Program-made: the position numbers and the translations under genes
Part shown: positions 49,010 to 60,447 of the stretch, one piece after another
How positions within the stretch are numbered: the first letter of the stretch is position 1
Layout: the number at the start of each line of letters is the position of its first letter
The notes under the pieces: generated by a model
The model's input: the letters and a program-made list of their open reading frames with translations, nothing else
Database searches by the model: none
Told to the model about the DNA's origin: nothing
Source of the DNA: RH-AL1 sp965277735
GTDB taxonomy: Bacteria; Pseudomonadota; Alphaproteobacteria; Rhizobiales; Beijerinckiaceae
Assembly: GCA_965277735.1 (NCBI GenBank)
Contig: CBDIDO010000003.1
Span: forward strand, 124,001 to 188,000
Length of the DNA: 64,000 nt
Reading direction: 5' to 3'

Positions 49010-49192
49010 TCAGCCCTTTCGCTCGGGCTTGCCCTTCCGTTTGGTCGACGCGAGCTCCTCGAGCTGCGACTCGCTCATGGACTCGACCATCGACTTAGAC
49101 GCGCCTTGCAGATCCTTCTTCTTGGTCTCGCCGCGCTTGGCCGAGAGCGCTGCGCCGGCCGCCTTCTGCTGTGCCTTCGATTTGGCGGGCAT
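49010..49192 (-). CDS. DUF3008 family small protein
   Basis: A 60-residue basic protein beginning MPAKSKAQQKAAGAALSAKR and ending LEELASTKRKGKPERKG. This is the DUF3008 pattern, a small Lys/Ala/Ser-rich protein common in Hyphomicrobiales; function unknown, perhaps nucleic-acid associated because of its charge. Its stop lies three bases beyond the DUF1223 stop on the other strand. Confidence 0.85.
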   Translation of the reverse strand: MPAKSKAQQKAAGAALSAKRGETKKKDLQGASKSMVESMSESQLEELASTKRKGKPERKG

Positions 49193-49217
49193 TGTGACGT
49201 TCTCCGTGCTGACCGCC

Positions 49218-49970
49218 TCAAACGTCGATCGCGGCGTTCGCGTTGCCGGCCGCCGCCGCCTCGGCCGAAAGACCGAGCGCGGCCCAGGCCCCGTGCATGT
49301 GCACCGGCAATGGCGCCTCGACCTCGATCGGCGGCTTGGTCTTGGCGAGCGGCACCGAGATCGCGCGGGCGTGCAGGTGCAACGGCGGGGCATTATCGTC
49401 GTGTAGCCGTGTCCCGTAGATCGGGTCGCCGAGGATCGGCAAGCCCATCGCAGCACAATGCACGCGCAGCTGGTGCGTGCGGCCGGTGAGAGGCGACAAG
49501 GCCAGGGCCGCGCGACCATCGTCGCGGGCGAGGACGCGCCAGCGCGTCTGCGACGGCAGGCCGCCATCTTCGACCTTCATCCACCAGCCGCGCGTGGCGT
49601 CGCGCCGCCCAAGCGGCAGGTCGATCAGGCCCTCGTCCGCCTCTGGCGACCCCTCCACCACGGCCCAATAGGTCTTCGCGATCTTGCCCTGCTTGAACAG
49701 GAGCCCGAGCTTCTCCAGCGCCTTCCTGTGCCGCCCGAGCACCAGGCAGCCCGAGGTGTCGCGATCGAGCCGGTGCGCCAGCGCCGGGTCGCGCGGCAGG
49801 CCGAAGCGCAGGCCGGAAAAATGCGCCTCGAGGTTGTCGCCGCCCTTCGGCCCGCGATGCACCGCGATGCCCGCCGGCTTGTCGAGTACGAGCATCAGCC
49901 CGTCGCGATAGAGCAGGCGCCCCGCGATCGTGTCCGCGTTCAGGATATCTTCGCCACGCTCTGCAGGCAT
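49218..49970 (-). CDS. RluA-family pseudouridine synthase
   Basis: A 250-residue RluA/RsuA-superfamily synthase that isomerises uridine in RNA. The catalytic motif is ALAHRLDRDTSGCLVLG with nucleophile D69; motif 1 is LVLDKPAGIAVHRGP; the RTHQLRVHCAAMGLPILGDPIYG block is the RluA C-terminal signature. No S4 domain is present. Which rRNA or tRNA site it modifies cannot be told. Start ATG 49970. Confidence 0.93.
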   Translation of the reverse strand: MPAERGEDILNADTIAGRLLYRDGLMLVLDKPAGIAVHRGPKGGDNLEAHFSGLRFGLPRDPALAHRLDRDTSGCLVLGRHRKALEKLGLLFKQGKIAKTYWAVVEGSPEADEGLIDLPLGRRDATRGWWMKVEDGGLPSQTRWRVLARDDGRAALALSPLTGRTHQLRVHCAAMGLPILGDPIYGTRLHDDNAPPLHLHARAISVPLAKTKPPIEVEAPLPVHMHGAWAALGLSAEAAAAGNANAAIDV

Positions 49971-50036
49971 TCTCGTGTCGCATCTTCGCCTTGCACGTCG
50001 TTTCCTCTATAGCTGAGGACGATCGGAGAATTCGCC

Positions 50037-50306
50037 TTGCGTCCCACGACTTCCCTCGCGATCGCGCTGCTTGCCGTGCTGGCGCTTGCCGGCTGCGGGC
50101 GGCGCGGCCCGCTCGAGCTGCCGCCGGGCGCGCCGCCCCAGCCGGCCGCGCAGACCGCCGCTACACGGAACAGCGTCCTCGGCAATCAGGTGGCGCGCAC
50201 CCCGGGGCAGAAACAGTCGGACATCTTCTCCGAGGGGACAGTGCCGCGCCCGATCAACGCGGCGCCGCAGCCGAAGACCGGCTTCTTCCTCGATCCCCTG
50301 CTCTAG
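50037..50306 (+). CDS. lptM: LptM-like small lipoprotein
   Basis: An 89-residue lipoprotein with lipobox LALAGC (C20) followed by GRRGPLELPPG, the C-G-x-x-G-P-L-x-x-P signature of LptM (YifL), which supports maturation of the LPS translocon LptD in E. coli. The rest is a flexible Pro/Ala tail ending TGFFLDPLL. The TTG start at 50037 follows CGGAG by eight bases. Placement directly before lysA is conserved among Proteobacteria. Confidence 0.85.
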   Translation: MRPTTSLAIALLAVLALAGCGRRGPLELPPGAPPQPAAQTAATRNSVLGNQVARTPGQKQSDIFSEGTVPRPINAAPQPKTGFFLDPLL

Positions 50307-50356
50307 AGCGATCGGCTATTGCCGACGTGCTCCGCCTAGACCATTAAAGCGACGCC

Positions 50357-51622
50357 ATGCACCATTTCGCCCCCCGCAACGGCGTCCTCCACGCGGAGGA
50401 CGTCGACCTCGAGCGTATCGCCGCCGAGGTCGGCACGCCGTTCTACTGCTACTCGACCGCAACGCTGCGCCGCCACTACCGCGTCTTCACCGAGGCCTTC
50501 GAGGGCCTCGACGCGATGACCTGCTACGCGGTCAAGGCGAACTCGAACCAGGCCGTCCTCACCCTGCTCGCCCGCGAGGGCGCCGGCATGGATGTCGTCT
50601 CCGAGGGCGAGCTGCGTCGCGCCCGTGCCGCCGGCGTGCCGGGCGCCAAGATCACGTTCTCCGGCGTCGGCAAGAGCGACGCGGAGATCGCGCTGGCGCT
50701 CGACGAGGACATCTTCGGGTTCAACGTCGAATCCGAGCCCGAGCTTGCGATGATCTCGGCGATCGCCACCGCAAAGGGGCGCACCGCGCGGATTGGCCTG
50801 CGGGTCAACCCCGACGTCGACGCCCGGACCCACGCCAAGATCGCGACGGGGAAGGCGGAGAACAAGTTCGGCATCCCGATCTCGCGCGCCCGCGCCGTCT
50901 ATCGCGAGGCGGCGGCGCTGCCGGGCCTCGAGGTCTGCGGCGTCGACATGCACATCGGGTCGCAGATCACCGATCTCGCGCCGTTCGACCACGCTTTCGA
51001 AATCCTCGCCGGCTTCCTCGGCGAGCTCGCGGCGGACGGGCACCACATCGACCATATCGACCTCGGCGGCGGCCTCGGCATCCCCTATCGCGCAGGCGAG
51101 GATTTCGAGACCTACCATCCCGACCGCTATGCCGAGATCGTCCGGAGGCGGCTCGGCCACCTGCCGGTGCGCTTCCTGTTCGAGCCGGGCCGGCTGATCG
51201 TCGGCAATGCCGGCATCCTCGTCACCCGCGTGATCCTGGTGAAAGAGGGCGAAGCGAAGAGCTTCGTCGTCGTCGACGCCGCGATGAACGACCTGATCCG
51301 CCCGACCCTCTACGAGGCGCACCATGAGGTCGTCGCGGTCCGCGAAACGGGGCGCCCGGAGATCGTTGCCGACGTCGTCGGCCCGGTCTGCGAGACGGGC
51401 GACTATCTCGCACAGGGCCGCACGATGCCGAAGCCGGCGGCCGGCGACCTGCTTGCCGTGATGTCGGCCGGCGCCTACGGGGCCGTGCAGGCGAGCACCT
51501 ACAACAGCCGCCTGCTCGTGCCCGAGGTGCTGGTGAGCGGGGCTGACTACGCCGTGATCCGGCCGCGTCGGACGTTCGAGGAGCTGATCGCGATGGACGC
51601 TGTTCCGGGATGGCTGGAGTAG
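50357..51622 (+). CDS. lysA: Diaminopimelate decarboxylase
   Basis: A 421-residue PLP enzyme that converts meso-diaminopimelate to L-lysine. PLP lysine K60 in CYAVKANSN; HIGSQI; GGGLGIPY; phosphate-binding EPGRLIVGNAG; C in GPVCETGDYLA and the C-terminal AYGAVQASTYNSR complete the fold-III decarboxylase signature. ATG 50357. It is the downstream partner of lptM (50-bp gap). argH, often upstream of lptM, is not present. Confidence 0.97.
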   Translation: MHHFAPRNGVLHAEDVDLERIAAEVGTPFYCYSTATLRRHYRVFTEAFEGLDAMTCYAVKANSNQAVLTLLAREGAGMDVVSEGELRRARAAGVPGAKITFSGVGKSDAEIALALDEDIFGFNVESEPELAMISAIATAKGRTARIGLRVNPDVDARTHAKIATGKAENKFGIPISRARAVYREAAALPGLEVCGVDMHIGSQITDLAPFDHAFEILAGFLGELAADGHHIDHIDLGGGLGIPYRAGEDFETYHPDRYAEIVRRRLGHLPVRFLFEPGRLIVGNAGILVTRVILVKEGEAKSFVVVDAAMNDLIRPTLYEAHHEVVAVRETGRPEIVADVVGPVCETGDYLAQGRTMPKPAAGDLLAVMSAGAYGAVQASTYNSRLLVPEVLVSGADYAVIRPRRTFEELIAMDAVPGWLE

Positions 51623-51635
51623 GGCGCGAACGCCC

Positions 51636-51962
51636 CTACACGTAGTTCGCGTCGATCCTCTCGACGTCGACGAGCACGTCGTCGCCCTCGACCTTCAAAC
51701 GATATTCCGCGAGCTGGCAGCGCTTGCCGTCCACGCACTTGCCGCTGCGCCCGTCGAACACCCAGTCGTGGTGCGGGCAGGTTAGATTGTCGCCGTCGAA
51801 GCGGGCGTCGGCGAGCGGCTCGCGGGCATGCGGGCAGAAGCCCTGGAAGGCGCGCGGCGTGCCGCCCTCTGGCCAAAGGATCAGGACCAGCGTGCGGTCG
51901 ATCGCGGCGACCTCGAGGCGCCCTTCGCTCAGGTCGTCGCGACGGCAGGCTTTGCGGAACAT
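51636..51962 (-). CDS. Rieske [2Fe-2S] domain protein
   Basis: A 108-residue soluble Rieske protein. Cluster ligands are complete: C43-P-H45 and C62-P-H-H65 (TCPHHDWVFD). It looks like a small ferredoxin component of a ring-hydroxylating dioxygenase or a nitrite-reductase-small-subunit-like carrier, but no oxygenase is nearby. Convergent with lysA (13-bp gap); starts seven bases after the DUF3089 stop and is therefore probably co-transcribed with it. Confidence 0.87.
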   Translation of the reverse strand: MFRKACRRDDLSEGRLEVAAIDRTLVLILWPEGGTPRAFQGFCPHAREPLADARFDGDNLTCPHHDWVFDGRSGKCVDGKRCQLAEYRLKVEGDDVLVDVERIDANYV

Positions 51963-51969
51963 CGCGTGC

Positions 51970-53091
51970 TTACTTCTTCTCGGCGTAGGTGGCGGCCTGC
52001 CGTCGCACGATCTCGACGAGCGTGCCTTCGGCGAGGGCGATGTCGAGGCCGTGCAGGCCCCAGGGCGGAGAATATTCCGCGAGGCGGTCGATCAGAGACG
52101 CGGCCGTTTCGCCGGCTTGCGTGCTCGCCTTCACCGAGATGGCGAGGACGGAAAAGGGGCCACCGACCGTGCAGCGCGAGCTGATCAGGCCGGGCAGCTC
52201 CGCGAAATCGGTCCCGAACTTGTCCCGCAGGGCGCCATAAAGGGGAAGGTCGGCGTCGAGCGTCGGAACGCCGGCGATCGCGCTGGGGTCGACGCAGGCG
52301 AAGGCGACGCCGGGCTTGCCGGTCGACCCGAAGCGCGCACCCGCCGCCATCGGCCGGTCGGCAGGATAGGTCGAATAGACGATGACGCAGCCGAGCTCGC
52401 CCGCATGACTGCACAACGGGACGTGCGCGAAGGAGCCGCCGACGAGCTTGCCGTCGGGCACCTCGACTTCCGTGCCGGGGATGATCGCGCCGATGAGCCG
52501 CGCCTGCTCCGGCTTGCCGTCGATCTCGTCGGCGATCAGCCGCGTCAGCATCTTCGAGCCCTGGCTGTGGCCGATCAGCACGAAGCCGCGGCCGGCGTTG
52601 TCGTGCGCGAGGTAGTTCTTCCAGGCGGCGAGCACGTCGGAATAGGCGATCGTGCGCGGCGGCACGTCGAACTCTTTGTGGTCGATGACCTTCCGCAGTC
52701 CGTCGCGCGTCACCTGGCGATAGAGCGGCGCGAAGGTCCGGCAGACTGACGCGAACCGGGCGAGCTGAATCCGCGCCGCGCCAATCTCGTCGCCCGTCGC
52801 GGCGATCGGCGCATTGTCGCCGGTTGCGTGGGACACCGTCGGGTAGACGTAGAAGCAATCGATCTTCGCTGCCGGATCGGGCGTGCTGGTGACGACGCGC
52901 TTGCCGCCGTCGTTCTCGAATACGGTCGCTGTCGTCGGCTTGGCGCAGGCGTCGGGGCGGTCCGGCCGGCAGAGCCACGAGGACGGCTGGTCGTAGTCCG
53001 GCGGCTTCGGCGTCGGCACCGGCACGAGCGGCAGTACCTCGGCCAGCACGGCGAGAACGAGGATCACGAAGAGAACGGCCGCGAGGCGCAT
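51970..53091 (-). CDS. DUF3089 alpha/beta hydrolase-like protein
   Basis: A 373-residue exported or anchored protein: N-terminal hydrophobic segment (LAAVLFVILVLAVLAEVLPL) then KIDCFYVYPTVSHATGDNA, the DUF3089 signature, and the serine-hydrolase elbow GHSQGSKML. Acid and His are not securely placed. Lipase-like activity is likely; substrate unknown. It lies between purL and the Rieske gene on the same strand. Confidence 0.86.
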   Translation of the reverse strand: MRLAAVLFVILVLAVLAEVLPLVPVPTPKPPDYDQPSSWLCRPDRPDACAKPTTATVFENDGGKRVVTSTPDPAAKIDCFYVYPTVSHATGDNAPIAATGDEIGAARIQLARFASVCRTFAPLYRQVTRDGLRKVIDHKEFDVPPRTIAYSDVLAAWKNYLAHDNAGRGFVLIGHSQGSKMLTRLIADEIDGKPEQARLIGAIIPGTEVEVPDGKLVGGSFAHVPLCSHAGELGCVIVYSTYPADRPMAAGARFGSTGKPGVAFACVDPSAIAGVPTLDADLPLYGALRDKFGTDFAELPGLISSRCTVGGPFSVLAISVKASTQAGETAASLIDRLAEYSPPWGLHGLDIALAEGTLVEIVRRQAATYAEKK

Positions 53092-53103
53092 GGATCGTCT
53101 CTG

Positions 53104-55296
<2,193 letters not shown>

Positions 55297-55402
55297 AGCG
55301 GTCTCGGTGTCGATAGCGGGCCGTGGCCCTCTTAGCCCAGGTCAGTCGCGCTTGTCGCGTGCGGGCTGGCGAACGCTGCCCCGCACTCCCACCTGATCTC
55401 CC

Positions 55403-56410
55403 ATGATCCCCATCTCAGTCCTCGACCTTTCCCCCGTGCTCGAAGGCGAGACTCCGCGCGAAGCGCTGCAGCATACCGTCGCGCTCGCCCGCCACGTGGA
55501 GGCGCTCGGCTACCAGCGCTTCTGGCTCGCCGAGCACCACAACCTCGCCGGCATCGCCTCGGCAGCCACGTCCATCGTGATCGGCCACGTCGCGGGCGCG
55601 ACCTCGACGATCCGCGTCGGCTCCGGCGGCATCATGCTGCCGAACCATCCGCCAATGGTGATCGCCGAGCAGTTCGGCACGCTCGACGCCCTCTATCCCG
55701 GCCGCATCGATCTCGGCCTCGGCCGCGCGCCCGGCGGCGATGGCATGGTTTTGCGCGCCTTGCGTCGACGGCCCGACGACGCCGACCGCTTCCCACGCGA
55801 CGTGCAGGAGTTGCAGTTCTTTCTCGAGCCGCCCGAAGAGGGGCAGAGGATCCGCGCCGTGCCCGGTGCCGGCTCGCGGGTGCCGCTCTACCTGCTCGGC
55901 TCGTCGACCTTCTCCGCCCAGCTCGCCGCCGAGCTCGGACTGCCGTTCGCCTTCGCCGCGCATTTCGCGCCGGATTCGTTGGGCGACGCGCTGCATCTCT
56001 ACCGCACCGGCTTCAAGCCGTCCGCGCAGCTCGATCGGCCGCACGCGATGGTCGGCGTCACGGTGGTTGCCGCCGAGACCGACGCAGAGGCGCGCCGTCT
56101 CTTCACGTCGCTGCAGCAGGCCTTCGTCGCGCTGCGGCGCGGCACGCCGGGGATGCTGAAGCCGCCGGTCGACGACATCGGCGCCATCGGCAGCATGCAG
56201 GAGCGCGCCGGCGTCGATCATGCGCTGCGCTACGCCATCGTCGGGGGTCCCGACCGCGTCCGCGTCGGCCTCGAGACGCTACTCGAGCAGACGCAGGCCG
56301 ACGAGCTGATCGTGTCCGCGCAGATCTACGACCAGGCCGCGCGGCAGCGCTCGTACGAGATCCTGGCCGAAGTGCGCGATGCGATGGGACGCGACCGCCA
56401 GGCGGCTTGA
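55403..56410 (+). CDS. LLM class flavin-dependent oxidoreductase
   Basis: A 335-residue luciferase-like TIM-barrel flavoprotein. Landmarks: YQRFWLAEHHNLAGIASAAT, RVGSGGIMLPNHPPMVIAEQ, IDLGLGRAPGG and LLGSSTFSAQLAAELGLPFA; this is the YhbW/MsnO8-type subfamily. It probably uses FMNH2 to oxidise an unknown small molecule. ATG 55403. A 10-bp-stem terminator follows 11 bp after the stop. Confidence 0.9.
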   Translation: MIPISVLDLSPVLEGETPREALQHTVALARHVEALGYQRFWLAEHHNLAGIASAATSIVIGHVAGATSTIRVGSGGIMLPNHPPMVIAEQFGTLDALYPGRIDLGLGRAPGGDGMVLRALRRRPDDADRFPRDVQELQFFLEPPEEGQRIRAVPGAGSRVPLYLLGSSTFSAQLAAELGLPFAFAAHFAPDSLGDALHLYRTGFKPSAQLDRPHAMVGVTVVAAETDAEARRLFTSLQQAFVALRRGTPGMLKPPVDDIGAIGSMQERAGVDHALRYAIVGGPDRVRVGLETLLEQTQADELIVSAQIYDQAARQRSYEILAEVRDAMGRDRQAA

Positions 56411-56421
56411 TCCGCGCGCGA

Positions 56422-56447
56422 AAACGGCGGCCCTGGAGCCGCCGTTT
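56422..56447 (+). terminator. Rho-independent-like terminator between convergent genes
   Basis: AAACGGCGGC (56422-56431), six-base loop, GCCGCCGTTT (56438-56447) form a perfect 10-bp stem followed by CTTGTTCG. It lies between the convergent LLM oxidoreductase and DUF1236 genes and can serve both; the plus strand ends in TTTCTT. Confidence 0.75.
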
Positions 56448-56472
56448 CTTGTTCGTCCGTTGCGTCGGATCG

Positions 56473-56895
56473 TTACTCGACCACTTCGACGACGCGGCGC
56501 GTGCGCGGCTCGACGATGACCGGGTGGTGGTTGATCACGACGTAGCGGTAGCCGGGCCGCGCGTGGAAACGCTCCGGCACATCCTGGTAGGTGTAGTCCT
56601 CGGGCAACACGACGCCGGCGCGCACGGGCTCGGCATAGTCGTAATTGCGGACGTGCTCCTCCTCGACGTAGCTGCGGAAGCGCGGACGGTCGTCGACGCC
56701 GAGGATGCCACCGACTGTGCCGGTGACGGCGCCGACCGCGCCGCCGACGACGCCGCCGACCGGGCCGGCCGCGCGGTCACCTGCGTTGATGCCCTCTTCG
56801 GTCCCGCGGACGGTCCCCTGGGCGTAGGCTGCGAGCGGCGCCAGAGGCGCGGCCAAGGCGACGGCGAACAGCGTCGTTGCGATTTTGCTGGGCAT
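56473..56895 (-). CDS. DUF1236 domain protein
   Basis: A 140-residue exported protein. Signal peptide (TTLFAVALAAPLAPLAAYA), then a Gly/Val-rich stretch (GPVGGVVGGAVGAVTGTVGG) and the DUF1236 domain (RFRSYVEEEHVRNYDYAEPV, VLPEDYTYQDVPERFHARPG, VVINHHPVIVEPRTRRVVEV). The family is common in Hyphomicrobiales and of unknown function. ATG 56895 follows AAGGGAGA. Confidence 0.85.
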   Translation of the reverse strand: MPSKIATTLFAVALAAPLAPLAAYAQGTVRGTEEGINAGDRAAGPVGGVVGGAVGAVTGTVGGILGVDDRPRFRSYVEEEHVRNYDYAEPVRAGVVLPEDYTYQDVPERFHARPGYRYVVINHHPVIVEPRTRRVVEVVE

Positions 56896-57026
56896 GAAAG
56901 GTCTCCCTTGCGGTTGGGCCCTGCGAACCGCCACGCTCGCTCGATGTTCCCTGCCCTCTGGTCGTACGACCCTGCGAAATCAACGCGTTGGCGTTATGCC
57001 ATTGTCACAACAGGCGCTTGGCGTCT

Positions 57027-58415
57027 TTACACCGGCACCCTGAGTGTCGCTCGCAACCCGCCCATCGTGCTGTCGCCGAGCGAGATGTCGCCGCCGTGCG
57101 AACGGGCTATGCCGCGCGCGATCGACAGGCCGAGACCGGTGCCGCCCTCGTCCTGGTTACGTGCCTGGTCGAGCCGCACGAAGGGGCGGAAGACGTCCGT
57201 ACGATTTTCGGCCGGGATGCCGGGCCCGTCGTCGTCGACGTGGATCGTCAGGAAACGCCCGTCGTTGATACCTTCGATCGACACGTTGCCGCCGTAGCGC
57301 AATGCGTTGCCGACGAGATTGCCGACGCATCGCTTGAAGGCGTCCGGCCGCACGCGCACGATCGGGTCGCCTTGCCAGGAGGCGCGCACAGTGCCGGCGT
57401 CCTCGTCTTGGTCGATCTGGCGCTCGGCGTCGGCGCGCGTGTCGTCGATGAACTCGCGCATGTCGACGGCGATCGCGGGTTCCGAGGCGTCGCCGCGTGC
57501 GAAGGCGAGATAGCCCTCCAGCATGCGCTGCATCTCCTCGACGTCCTTCTTCATGTCCTCCGAATCCTCGCTGTCGCCCATCAGCGCGAGCGAGAGCTTG
57601 AAGCGGGTGATGACGGTGCGAAGATCGTGGCTGACGCCGTTGAGCATCGCGGTGCGTTGCTCGATCGCGCGCTCGATGCGCCGCTTCATCGCGATGAAGG
57701 CGTAGCCGGCCTGGCGCACTTCGCGCGCGCCACGCGGGCGGAAGTCGATCTCACGGCCCTTGCCGAACGCCTCCGCCGCGCGCGACAGGCGCAGGATCGG
57801 CCGGATCTGCGTGCGCAGGAACGCGATGGCGACGACGATGAGCACGAAGGACGTGCCGACCATCCAGAGGATGAAGATGTAGGAGTTCGATGCGTAGGCG
57901 GCCGATCTGTAGGCGACAGCGCGCAAAATCGCGTTGGGGAGCTCGATGCGGATCTCGATCAAATTCGAGCGGCCGACCGTGTCGAGCCAGAACGGCCGGC
58001 CTATCTGCTTCCTGATCTCGTTGCCGAGCGCGTCGTCGACGATCGAGAAGAACGGCTTCGGGAGCGTCGGCGGCAGCGGGCCCTTGGGCAGGAACTCGAT
58101 GTCGATCTTCATGCGCTCGGAGGCGATCTTCGTCAGCGCGGTCGCATCCGCGTCCTGCGGATAGGATTCGTAGATCGCGATGATCGCGGCGAGGTCCTGC
58201 GTCAGCACGGTCGACAACCGCGTCGTCACCAGCGCCCAGTGCCGCTCGAGGAAGATGAAGGTCAGCACGCTCTGCAGGATCACCATCGGCAGGATGACGA
58301 TGAGGATCGAGCGCGCGTAGAGGCCCTTCGGCAGTAGCGCAGCGACGCGCCGGCCCGTCTCGCGCCACGCGACGCGCGGCACGCCACGCCAGAAGGGCAG
58401 GGTGACGAGGCTCAT
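57027..58415 (-). CDS. EnvZ-like sensor histidine kinase
   Basis: A 462-residue kinase. A first membrane helix about 36-55 (SILIVILPMVILQSVLTFIF), a periplasmic domain about 56-178, a second helix about 180-200 (IFILWMVGTSFVLIVVAIAF), HAMP (RTQIRPILRLSRAAEAFGKG), HisKA with H263 in NGVSHDLRTVITR and a complete ATPase domain (NLVGNALRYGG, DDDGPGIPAENR, GGTGLGLSIARGI). Layout and H-box resemble EnvZ. The partner regulator usually lies directly upstream; here the upstream gene is the divergent atoE, so this kinase is an orphan in the window. Confidence 0.9.
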   Translation of the reverse strand: MSLVTLPFWRGVPRVAWRETGRRVAALLPKGLYARSILIVILPMVILQSVLTFIFLERHWALVTTRLSTVLTQDLAAIIAIYESYPQDADATALTKIASERMKIDIEFLPKGPLPPTLPKPFFSIVDDALGNEIRKQIGRPFWLDTVGRSNLIEIRIELPNAILRAVAYRSAAYASNSYIFILWMVGTSFVLIVVAIAFLRTQIRPILRLSRAAEAFGKGREIDFRPRGAREVRQAGYAFIAMKRRIERAIEQRTAMLNGVSHDLRTVITRFKLSLALMGDSEDSEDMKKDVEEMQRMLEGYLAFARGDASEPAIAVDMREFIDDTRADAERQIDQDEDAGTVRASWQGDPIVRVRPDAFKRCVGNLVGNALRYGGNVSIEGINDGRFLTIHVDDDGPGIPAENRTDVFRPFVRLDQARNQDEGGTGLGLSIARGIARSHGGDISLGDSTMGGLRATLRVPV

Positions 58416-58586
58416 AGCCCCACCTCGGCGGGGCGAAAGGGGGTGTTTGTAAGGCGAAGCACAGTGCCGAGATAGCAGGGCCTCGATCCGCCGACGAATC
58501 CACACCCCCTTCCGGCCTATCCGTTCGCCCTTGAAAGAGCGGCGTCCGCCTGATCCAATCTCGCAAAGACCAGGGGAAGATGTCGC

Positions 58587-59957
58587 ATGACGGCCGTTGC
58601 CGAGACACGTGGGGATCGGCCGAAGCGTGGCTTCGTCGCGTTCTGCGTCAGCCTGTTCGAGCGCTGGATGCCAGACCCCTTCGTCATCGCGATCGCGCTG
58701 ACGCTCCTGACCGGCCTCGCCGCCTGGCTGATCGCGCCCAACGGCAAGCCGGACGTCATCATCACCTCCTGGTACGCAGGGATCTTCAAGATCCTGACCT
58801 TCGCGTTCCAGATGATCCTGATCCTCGTCGCCGGCCACGCGCTCGCCAACGCGCCGCCGATCAAGCGCGGCATCGTCGCGCTCGTCTCCCTCGCCAAGAC
58901 GCCGAACCAGGCGGTGGTGCTCACCTTCTACACCTGCGCGGCCGCCTCGTTCCTCAATTGGGGTTTCGGGCTCGTCATCAGCGCGATGGTCTCGCGGGAG
59001 ATGGCGCGCCGAATGCGCGTCGACTTCGGCTGGATCGTCGCCGCCGCCTATTCCGGCTGGATGGTTTGGGCGACGGGTTTTTCGTCATCGATCGCGCTGA
59101 CGCAGGCGACGAAAGGTTCGGATCTCAACATCATCGAGAAGGTGACGGGCCACGTCACCCCGTTCGGCGACATGGTGTTCAAGGCCTGGAACCTGGTGCC
59201 GACGGCGCTCATCGTCGTGCTGGTGCCGCTGCTGTTCATCGCCATCCGCCCGCGCGACGAGGACGTCGTCGCCTTCGAGCCGCCGCAGGAAGACGCCGAG
59301 GCTGCCGCCAAGCCCGAGCGCGGCGGCCACGATGACCCGGCGCGTCGCGCCGACCGTTGGCCCGGGCTCGCCTGGGCCATGTCCTTGGTCGGGTTCGTCT
59401 ACGTCGCCTGCATCTGGATCACCAAGGGACCGTCGATCGACGTCAACCTCGTGATCTTTGTCTTCCTGATGCTCGGCCTAGCCTTGCACGCCTCGCCGAT
59501 CGCCTACGTGAAGGCGATCGATGCCGCAGCGAGCCAGGTCGGTTCGATGATCCTGCAATACCCGCTCTACGGCGGCATCATGGGCATCCTGACCGCGACT
59601 GGGCTCGCCGGCGTGATCTCGAAGGCCTTCGTCGCGGTCGCGACGGCGCACACGCTGCCGTTCTGGAGCTATGTCGCCTCGCTGTTCATCACCATGCTGG
59701 TGCCGTCGGGCGGCGGCCATTGGGCGGTGCAGGGGCCGTTCGTGGTGCCGGCGGCCGTGCAACTCGGCGCCTCGCCGGCGGCCGTGGCCATCGCCGTCGC
59801 GGCGGGCGAGAGCGTCGCCTACATGCTGCAGCCGTTCTTCGCGCTGCCGGTCGTCGCCATCGCCGGAATCGGGATCCAGCGGGTGATGGGCTACACCGTG
59901 ATCACGTTCCTGCTGACGAACGTGATCTGGATCGCCGCCACGCTGCTGCTGATGTGA
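58587..59957 (+). CDS. atoE: Short-chain fatty acid transporter (AtoE family)
   Basis: A 456-residue permease with about twelve hydrophobic segments. Landmarks: FERWMPDPFVIAIALTLLTG at the start, FLNWGFGLVISAMVSREMAR, SLFITMLVPSGGGHWAVQGP and the C-terminal SVAYMLQPFFALPVVAIAGI, which match AtoE (COG2031). It should import acetoacetate, butyrate or related short acids, a plausible link to PHB metabolism. ATG 58587. Confidence 0.9.
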   Translation: MTAVAETRGDRPKRGFVAFCVSLFERWMPDPFVIAIALTLLTGLAAWLIAPNGKPDVIITSWYAGIFKILTFAFQMILILVAGHALANAPPIKRGIVALVSLAKTPNQAVVLTFYTCAAASFLNWGFGLVISAMVSREMARRMRVDFGWIVAAAYSGWMVWATGFSSSIALTQATKGSDLNIIEKVTGHVTPFGDMVFKAWNLVPTALIVVLVPLLFIAIRPRDEDVVAFEPPQEDAEAAAKPERGGHDDPARRADRWPGLAWAMSLVGFVYVACIWITKGPSIDVNLVIFVFLMLGLALHASPIAYVKAIDAAASQVGSMILQYPLYGGIMGILTATGLAGVISKAFVAVATAHTLPFWSYVASLFITMLVPSGGGHWAVQGPFVVPAAVQLGASPAAVAIAVAAGESVAYMLQPFFALPVVAIAGIGIQRVMGYTVITFLLTNVIWIAATLLLM

Positions 59958-60042
59958 GGCAGGCCAAACGCAGCGCGCCGCACATTCCGGCGCGGCGCCA
60001 CAGCGTCTGGTGAGGTGTCGGTTGACCCGCGAGCCAATCGGC

Positions 60043-60315
60043 TCAGGCGACGAGGGCAATCTCGTATACTTCGCCCAGGAAGTTGCTCGCCTCGTCGGCG
60101 ATGCCCTCTTCGGCGCCCTGGTACTTGAGGCCCGTGCCGTCGAGGATCCGGTCGCGACCCAGATGGAAGACGAGCTTGGCGAGTTCTTCCTTTGCCTCGG
60201 CGTCCATGATCCGCGACACCTCGAGCGCGCCCAGGGCGCGGGCGTAGGATGACCGCAGGGTCTGCAGGTCGCGTCGATCGAAGATGGAGGCGGAGGTGTC
60301 GAACTCGTAGGACAT
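60043..60315 (-). CDS. Hypothetical protein
   Basis: A 90-residue soluble acidic protein (YEFDTSASIFDRRDLQTLRS ... EASNFLGEVYEIALVA) that I do not recognise. It looks mostly helical. An AT-rich, promoter-like stretch (60345-60410) precedes it on the minus strand. Confidence 0.6.
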   Translation of the reverse strand: MSYEFDTSASIFDRRDLQTLRSSYARALGALEVSRIMDAEAKEELAKLVFHLGRDRILDGTGLKYQGAEEGIADEASNFLGEVYEIALVA

Positions 60316-60410
60316 GGCATTAAGCTCAGCGCGGGATCGCAAAGACGCACGTATCGAGCAAAAATCAAAAACGCAAATTAAAAACTTGACACCATACCAA
60401 AGTCACAAAT

Positions 60411-60439
60411 GCCGGCGGGCCGCCTCCGGTTCCGCCGGC
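60411..60439 (-). terminator. GC-rich stem-loop after the dehydrogenase gene
   Basis: GCCGGCGG (60411-60418) and CCGCCGGC (60432-60439) form an 8-bp stem with a 13-base loop, nine bases after the minus-strand gene stop. ATTTGTG follows on the minus strand. Confidence 0.5.
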
Positions 60440-60447
60440 CGCCGCTT

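Noticed and set aside
58439..58508. GGGGGTGT ... ACACCCCC inverted repeat between the kinase and atoE
   Set aside because: Arms are only 8 bp and 54 bp apart; no supporting context for a structure or operator.
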